This document shows, piece after piece, positions 6,775 to 10,316 of a DNA stretch of 10,316 nt. The stretch comes from Acidobacteriota bacterium. Lineage in GTDB: Bacteria > Acidobacteriota > Vicinamibacteria > Vicinamibacterales > UBA2999. Below the pieces are notes generated by a model, which had not been told where the DNA came from, did not search any database, and was given only the letters and a program-made list of their open reading frames with translations. Where the stretch lies: contig JABFRY010000395.1 in NCBI GenBank assembly GCA_013140955.1, positions 1 to 10,316 on the forward strand. Direction: 5' to 3'. Within the stretch, counting starts at the first letter, position 1. Each line of letters starts with the position of its first letter. The translations under genes and the position numbers were made by a program.

Positions 6775-7153
6775 GCAGGTCGTCTGCCGGGGGAAATCGC
6801 AGGGACCCCAGATCGTCCCGCTCGACCCAGCGCAGCTCCTGGCCCAACAGCGGCCTCGGCGTTCCCAGAAGACGACACCGGTAGAAGCAGAGCACCAGGA
6901 CGCGGTCCGGGTACTCGTGCCTCGTCTCGAGGATCAGGTCCAGCACCTCGACGCCGGCGTCGAGTTCTTCCCGCATCTCCCGGTCCAGGGCCTCGGCATG
7001 GGTCTCGCCCGGGTGCACCTTGCCTCCCGGGAACTCCCAGTAGCCCTCCAGGTGTACCCCGCTCGGCCGGCACGTCACCAGCAGCCGCGTCCCCTGGCCG
7101 ACCACGGCGGCCACCACCACGACGGCTGACGGCGATCCGTCAGGCCCGGTCAC
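6740..7153 (-). CDS. MutT-like Nudix hydrolase (probable (d)NTP pyrophosphohydrolase)
   Basis: A 137-residue Nudix protein, normal size for MutT, which removes oxidised nucleotides such as 8-oxo-dGTP by cutting to the monophosphate. The core shows LVTCRPSGVHLEGYWEFPGG (25-44) and a Nudix box: Gly44, five residues, Glu50, seven residues, then REMREEL at 58-64. The box glycine after EEx is replaced by Asp65; all metal-binding glutamates (Glu59, Glu62, Glu63) are present, so activity is expected. The predicted start is GTG 7153, overlapping the last 14 bases of mutY in the +1 frame; later in-frame GTG codons at residues 12-14 are alternatives. Its 3' end overlaps the opposing YgfZ-like gene. Because the C-terminal domain of full-length MutY is itself Nudix-like, this may act as, or derive from, the missing MutY domain (inference), although an intact Nudix box argues for a real hydrolase. 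Confidence 0.88.
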   Translation of the reverse strand: MTGPDGSPSAVVVVAAVVGQGTRLLVTCRPSGVHLEGYWEFPGGKVHPGETHAEALDREMREELDAGVEVLDLILETRHEYPDRVLVLCFYRCRLLGTPRPLLGQELRWVERDDLGSLRFPPADDLLIARLSASDAW

Positions 7154-7823
7154 CTGGCGTCCACGGGTACGACGAACACATGCGCGACAGGGGGCAGGCC
7201 GGGCACTGCGGCTTCCGGGCCGTGCAGATCAGGGCGCCCAGGTCCATCAGTCCCTGGTTGAAGTCGAAGACGTGCTTCCGCGGGACGAGCACCTCCGACG
7301 TGGCCCACAGGCGCCGCCGCATCGCGTGGGCTTTCGGATCGCCGCGGCCGATGAACACGCGGAACAGCACGCGCGCGACGTTGGTGTCGAGGATGGCCGC
7401 GCGCTGCCCGAAGGCGAAGCTGCGGATGGCCCCTGCCGTGTAGGCCCCGATGCCCTTGAACGACAGCAGGGTCTGCTCGTCCGAGGGCAGGCGCCCCTCG
7501 AACCGTGACACCGACTCCCTGGCGATGGCGTGCAGGCGCCGCGGACGGATGTTGTAGCCGAGCGGTCGCCACGTGGCCGTCACGTCGTCCTCGGGCGCAT
7601 CGGCCAGCGCGCGCAGGGAGGGATACTTCGTCAGCCACTCGAGATACTTCGGAAGGACCCGGTCGACCTGGGTCTGCTGGAGCATCACCTCCGAGACCAG
7701 GATGTGGTACGGGTCGTCGGTCGTCCGCCACGGCAGGCTGCGCCCGTTGGCCCGGTACCACGCGAGGAGCGACCGCCGGAAGCGCCGTCTGGCATGGGGA
7801 GGTGGCAACGGGAACGTGGACAT
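7140..7823 (-). CDS. mutY: A/G-specific adenine DNA glycosylase MutY, short form lacking the C-terminal domain
   Basis: MutY removes adenine paired with 8-oxoguanine in base-excision repair. This copy has 227 residues; E. coli MutY has 350. Present: LPWR (30-33), the catalytic Glu45 in SEVMLQQTQVDRV (44-56), LGYNIRPRRLHAIA (88-101), the helix-hairpin-helix FKGIGAYTAGAI (122-133, with the Tyr common in MutY at the EndoIII lysine position), catalytic Asp146 in ILDTNVARV, FDFNQGLMDLGALIC (186-200) and the four-cysteine Fe-S loop Cys200-x6-Cys207-x2-Cys210-x5-Cys216. The protein stops 11 residues after the last cysteine, so the 8-oxoG-recognising C-terminal domain is absent. A MutT-like gene overlaps its end. 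ATG 7823 has AGGGG 3 bases upstream, closer than ideal. An alternative is a MIG-like mismatch glycosylase of similar length, but the motifs read as MutY. Confidence 0.9.
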   Translation of the reverse strand: MSTFPLPPPHARRRFRRSLLAWYRANGRSLPWRTTDDPYHILVSEVMLQQTQVDRVLPKYLEWLTKYPSLRALADAPEDDVTATWRPLGYNIRPRRLHAIARESVSRFEGRLPSDEQTLLSFKGIGAYTAGAIRSFAFGQRAAILDTNVARVLFRVFIGRGDPKAHAMRRRLWATSEVLVPRKHVFDFNQGLMDLGALICTARKPQCPACPLSRMCSSYPWTPGDRA

Positions 7824-7830
7824 CCGCCCC

Positions 7831-7836
7831 TATAAT
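7831..7836 (+). promoter_or_regulatory. -10 element (perfect TATAAT) of a probable leaderless promoter for pduO-hpnCDE
   Basis: A perfect TATAAT lies in the 20-base gap between the divergent mutY and pduO genes, 7 bases before the GTG at 7844. That spacing puts the transcription start at or next to the start codon, giving a leaderless or nearly leaderless mRNA. No recognisable -35 is seen 17 bases upstream (it would fall within mutY). It is one of few AT-rich spots in this GC-rich window. The same AT stretch is the only candidate promoter region for mutY on the other strand. Confidence 0.5.
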
Positions 7837-7848
7837 TTCACGCGTGAA
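7837..7848. repeat. Perfect 12-base palindrome TTCACGCGTGAA over the pduO start
   Basis: TTCACGCGTGAA equals its own reverse complement. It begins immediately after the TATAAT and covers the GTG start codon of pduO, the position of a repressor operator. A 12-base palindrome is expected a few times by chance in 10 kb, so only its placement makes it notable. Confidence 0.4.
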
Positions 7849-8380
7849 GATCTACACAAAGACCGGAGACGAGGGCGAGACCTCGCTCTTCGACAACACC
7901 CGGGTGTCGAAAGCCGATCCACGCATCGATGCCTGTGGCGAGGTCGACGAGCTCAACGCCTGGCTCGGCGTCGCCTGCGCGGCCGGCGTGTCGCCACCGA
8001 TCCGTACCTTGCTCGAGGACATCCAGCGCGGCCTGTTCGCGCTCGGCGCACGCCTGGCAGATCCCTCGTCCCGCATCGCCGCCCGGATGGACAAGGCCAC
8101 CGTGACGGATGCGGACGTCGCCCGGCTGGAGCGCGCGATCGACGACCTGGAGGAGACCCTGCCGCCGCTCAGACGCTTCATCCTGCCGGGCGGCGCGGCT
8201 GCCGGGGCCGCGCTGCACGTGGCGAGAACCGTGTGCCGCCGTGCCGAGCGACGGGTCGTCGCGCTCGGCCCGGGCATCGAGCCGGTGCTGGTCATCTATC
8301 TGAACCGGCTGTCCGACCTGCTCTTCGTCCTGGCGCGAGCCGTGAACCATGCGTCGGGAGTGCCGGAGACCGAGTGGTGA
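7844..8380 (+). CDS. PduO-type ATP:cob(I)alamin adenosyltransferase
   Basis: A 178-residue enzyme that transfers the adenosyl group of ATP to cob(I)alamin, giving adenosylcobalamin for mutases such as methylmalonyl-CoA mutase. The PduO/MMAB signature is complete: KIYTKTGDEGETSLF (2-16) with the N-terminal ATP-binding TGDxGxT, the buried DACGEVDELNAWLG (29-42), FILPGG (112-117), RTVCRRAERRVV (128-139) and YLNRLSDLLFVLARAVN (152-168), which holds the active-site Arg/Asp region. Length matches the family. The start is GTG 7844, immediately before the conserved KIYTKTGD, so no other start is plausible; it is 7 bases after a TATAAT and under a 12-base palindrome. Its stop overlaps the next gene as GTGA. 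Why it heads a squalene operon is unclear. The symbol is left empty because pduO, cobO and cobA names are used inconsistently. Confidence 0.93.
   Translation: MKIYTKTGDEGETSLFDNTRVSKADPRIDACGEVDELNAWLGVACAAGVSPPIRTLLEDIQRGLFALGARLADPSSRIAARMDKATVTDADVARLERAIDDLEETLPPLRRFILPGGAAAGAALHVARTVCRRAERRVVALGPGIEPVLVIYLNRLSDLLFVLARAVNHASGVPETEW
8365..8368 (+). promoter_or_regulatory. Ribosome binding site (GGAG) favouring the GTG start of hpnC
   Basis: GGAG ends 8 bases before GTG 8377, within the last codons of the adenosyltransferase gene. It supports the GTG that overlaps the upstream TGA rather than the later in-frame ATG at 8395, which has no purine-rich sequence before it. Confidence 0.55.
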
Positions 8381-9285
8381 ACGCGCGCGGCTCCATGGTG
8401 GAGCCCGCCTGGGCCTATGCCGCCTGCCAGCGCCTGGCCCGGGCCCACTACGAGAACTTCCCGGTGGCCTCCTTCCTGTTGCCGGCACCGATGCGACCGC
8501 ACGTGGCCGCGGTCTACGCGTTCGCCCGGGTGGCCGACGACTTCGCCGATGAGGGGCAGGTGCCGCACGACGTGAGACTGCAGCGGCTCGAACGTTGGGG
8601 TGAGCGGCTCCAGGGGGCGGCAGGTCGCGAGGTGGAGGGGCCGCCACCCGGGCCCGGCGAGCCGCCGGAGACCGTGGCCATCTTCCTGGCGCTCGGCGCC
8701 ACCATCCGTGCCTGCGGGCTGTCCCTCGAACCGTTCGAGGCGCTGCTGAGCGCCTTCCGACAGGACGTCACGGTGACCCGGTACGACACGTGGGACGCCC
8801 TGCTCGACTACTGTCGTCGCTCGGCCAATCCCGTGGGGCGGCTCGTGCTGCGGATCGCCCGGTACGACGACCGTGCGCTGGACCGTGCGTCGGACGCGCT
8901 CTGTACGGCCCTGCAGCTGACGAACTTCTGGCAGGATTTCGCCGTGGACTGGCAGCGTGGGCGCGTGTACGTACCGCAGGACGTCCAGCGGGCGCACGGG
9001 GCGGGCGAGGCACAGCTCCACCGCGGCGTCACGCCCGAGTGGTCGGCGTCGCTCCACGAAGCGGCGGCGGTCACGCGGGCCTTCTTCGCCGACGGCCGAC
9101 CCGTGTGTGACGGTGTGCGGGGGCGGCTCCGCTGGGAGCTTCGTGCCACCTGGCTGGGTGGGATGCGCGTGCTGGAGCGGCTCGAGCAGGTCCAGTTCGA
9201 CACCTTCGGGCACCGGCCGACGCTCGGAGCCCTCGACGCGTCACTGGTGGCCGCGCGCACCATCGGCTGGTCCCTTGCGTCATGA
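8377..9285 (+). CDS. hpnC: HpnC, hydroxysqualene synthase (squalene/phytoene synthase family)
   Basis: A 302-residue trans-prenyltransferase-fold enzyme. In the HpnCDE route HpnC converts presqualene diphosphate to hydroxysqualene. Seen: HYENFPVASFLLPAPMRPHV (24-43), typical of HpnC, the first aspartate motif DDFAD (Asp54, Asp58) in YAFARVADDFADE, RYDTWDALLDYCRRSANPVG (135-154), and the second aspartate motif in QLTNFWQDFAVDW (Asp187, Asp191), where HpnC has NFWQD in place of the NxxRD of HpnD. That difference and the NFP start separate it from its downstream paralogue. The start GTG 8377 overlaps the adenosyltransferase stop (GTGA) with a GGAG 8 bases upstream; ATG 8395, six codons later, is the alternative. 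The gene ends in an ATGA overlap with hpnD, so the genes are probably translationally coupled. Confidence 0.92.
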   Translation: MNARGSMVEPAWAYAACQRLARAHYENFPVASFLLPAPMRPHVAAVYAFARVADDFADEGQVPHDVRLQRLERWGERLQGAAGREVEGPPPGPGEPPETVAIFLALGATIRACGLSLEPFEALLSAFRQDVTVTRYDTWDALLDYCRRSANPVGRLVLRIARYDDRALDRASDALCTALQLTNFWQDFAVDWQRGRVYVPQDVQRAHGAGEAQLHRGVTPEWSASLHEAAAVTRAFFADGRPVCDGVRGRLRWELRATWLGGMRVLERLEQVQFDTFGHRPTLGALDASLVAARTIGWSLAS

Positions 9286-10169
9286 GCCGCGACACCAACT
9301 TCTACTACTCCTTCCTGGTGCTGCCCCCCCGCAAGCGCCGCGCGATCATCGCGGTCTGGGACTACTGCCGGGCGGTCGACGACGCCGTGGACGAGGTGGT
9401 GCCTGAGTCGGAGTGGCGCGTCGGACTCACGGAGGAGGCGCGCCAGCGGGCTGCCGGGGAACTCGAGCGCTGGAGGGGCGAGCTCGCCGCCTGCTTCGCG
9501 GAAGACAGCTCGACGGATGGCGCCCTTGTGCCTTCGACCGAGCAGGGCAGGGCGCTTCGCCCGTTCGTGGCCGAGTTCGGCCTGCCGCGACAGCCGTTCG
9601 AGGACCTGATCGCCGGCGTCGGGATGGACCTGGACCACGTGCGGTACGAGACATTCGAGACCCTGGCGCTCTACTGCCGGCGCGTGGCCTCGACCGTCGG
9701 CCTGATCTGCGTGGAGATCTTCGGCTACCGTGACCCTCGGACGAAGGACTATGCCGTCGACCTCGGCATGGCGCTCCAGCTGACGAACATCATCCGTGAC
9801 GTGCGATCCGACTTCCTGCGCGGACGCGTCTACCTGCCCGAAGAGGACCTGCGCCGGTTCGGCGTCAGCGAGGAGATGCTGGGGCGCTCGACCGTGACGC
9901 CGCAGGTGCGCGAGCTCCTCCGCTTCGAGTGCGACCGTGCCCGCGTGTTCTATCGGCGCGCTGCGGCGGAGCTGCCGCGCGGGGACGCGAGGAGTCTCCT
10001 GGCGGCCGAGATCATGGGGGCGATCTACTTCCAGATCCTGCGTCGGGTCGAGCGCTCGGGATACGAGGTGCTCGCCAGGCGCGTCCGGGTGCCCCGTCCC
10101 CGCCGCGCCCTCATCGCGCTGACACTCTGGGCGCGCGCGCTGCTCCCGGCTGCGGCCGTGCCCCTGTGA
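9282..10169 (+). CDS. hpnD: HpnD, presqualene diphosphate synthase (squalene/phytoene synthase family)
   Basis: A 295-residue paralogue of the preceding gene. HpnD condenses two farnesyl diphosphates to presqualene diphosphate, the first step of the three-enzyme bacterial squalene route. Diagnostic sequence: NFYYSFLVLPPRKRRAI (6-22), DYCRAVDDAVDE with the first aspartate motif (Asp33, Asp37), YCRRVASTVGLICVEIFGY (131-149), and QLTNIIRDVRSDFLRGRVYL (166-185) with the second motif (Asp173, Asp177), then LP and the EEDL/RFG segment. These match HpnD and phytoene synthases; the operon with hpnC and an hpnE-like gene decides for HpnD. Start ATG 9282 overlaps the hpnC stop as ATGA and has no clear Shine-Dalgarno, consistent with re-initiation. 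The stop overlaps the next start as GTGA. Confidence 0.93.
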   Translation: MSRDTNFYYSFLVLPPRKRRAIIAVWDYCRAVDDAVDEVVPESEWRVGLTEEARQRAAGELERWRGELAACFAEDSSTDGALVPSTEQGRALRPFVAEFGLPRQPFEDLIAGVGMDLDHVRYETFETLALYCRRVASTVGLICVEIFGYRDPRTKDYAVDLGMALQLTNIIRDVRSDFLRGRVYLPEEDLRRFGVSEEMLGRSTVTPQVRELLRFECDRARVFYRRAAAELPRGDARSLLAAEIMGAIYFQILRRVERSGYEVLARRVRVPRPRRALIALTLWARALLPAAAVPL

Positions 10170-10316
10170 CCGGCGTCCGGTGGGATGCCATCGTCGTCGG
10201 GGCCGGCTTCGCGGGTCTCAGTGCCGCGACCGCCCTCGCGGAGGCCGGGGCGCGCGTGCCCGTGCTCGAAGCGGCGCCGCGGCGGGGCGGACGGGCCACG
10301 GCCTGCACCGACCGCG
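10166..10316 (+). CDS. hpnE: HpnE, hydroxysqualene dehydroxylase (FAD amine-oxidase family), N-terminal part cut by window end
   Basis: The first 50 codons of a flavoprotein running off the window. GTG 10166 overlaps the hpnD stop (GTGA) and is followed after a few residues by the dinucleotide-binding fold DAIVVGAGFAGLSAATALAE, an acidic end of strand 2 (VLEA), and the RRGGRA motif typical of FAD amine oxidase/phytoene desaturase proteins. On its own this identifies only the superfamily; the position directly after hpnC and hpnD makes HpnE, which reduces hydroxysqualene to squalene, by far the likeliest assignment. No Shine-Dalgarno is obvious; translation is probably coupled to hpnD. The rest of the protein (usually over 400 residues) is outside the window. 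Confidence 0.85.
   Translation, partial: MTGVRWDAIVVGAGFAGLSAATALAEAGARVPVLEAAPRRGGRATACTDR

Noticed and set aside
7573..8376. Upstream open extension of the hpnC frame across mutY and the adenosyltransferase gene.
   Set aside because: It runs through two better supported genes in other frames and has no family similarity; hpnC begins at GTG 8377.

Overview
The window is GC-rich and very tightly packed: nearly every base is coding, the longest gap between genes is 46 bases, and several genes overlap. I see no tRNA, rRNA, insertion sequence, CRISPR array or phage gene. Gene content (MacB-type permease, a squalene operon of the hpnCDE type, P1-family peptidase, secreted alpha/beta hydrolase) and base composition suggest a Gram-negative, high-GC soil-type bacterium. 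An acidobacterium (Vicinamibacteria-like) would fit, but that placement is inference from general resemblance, not from a marker gene.

Layout. (1) 2-427, plus: the 3' end of a MacB/FtsX-type ABC permease, cut by the window edge. (2) 432-5723, minus: a four-gene directional run, read right to left: a secreted alpha/beta hydrolase-fold protein whose nucleophile serine is replaced by glycine, an exported P1-family (DmpA/NylC-like) self-processing peptidase, a sodium:solute symporter, and a DmlA/TtuC-type malate/tartrate dehydrogenase. Gaps are 46 and 31 bases, then an 8-base overlap. (3) 5722-6774, plus: a YgfZ/GcvT-like folate-binding protein whose start codon overlaps the start codon of the divergent hydrolase gene. 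(4) 6740-7823, minus: a short MutY adenine glycosylase lacking its C-terminal 8-oxoG-recognition domain, overlapped by 14 bases by a MutT-like Nudix hydrolase gene. (5) 7844-10316, plus: PduO-type cobalamin adenosyltransferase, hpnC, hpnD and the start of hpnE, joined by three 4-base stop/start overlaps.

How they work together. HpnD, HpnC and HpnE form the three-enzyme bacterial route from farnesyl diphosphate to squalene (presqualene diphosphate, hydroxysqualene, squalene), the precursor of hopanoids. MutY and the Nudix protein together resemble the GO system against 8-oxoguanine: removal of A opposite 8-oxoG and cleansing of oxidised nucleotides. The minus-strand run could be a small catabolic unit (an exported hydrolase and peptidase, an uptake symporter and a hydroxy-acid dehydrogenase), but its substrate cannot be read from the sequence.

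Most of the window is recognisable housekeeping or metabolic content. I did not find a clearly new system. The points most worth checking are the split MutY/Nudix pair, the hydrolase without its nucleophile, and the two divergent junctions with almost no intergenic DNA and possible leaderless transcripts.
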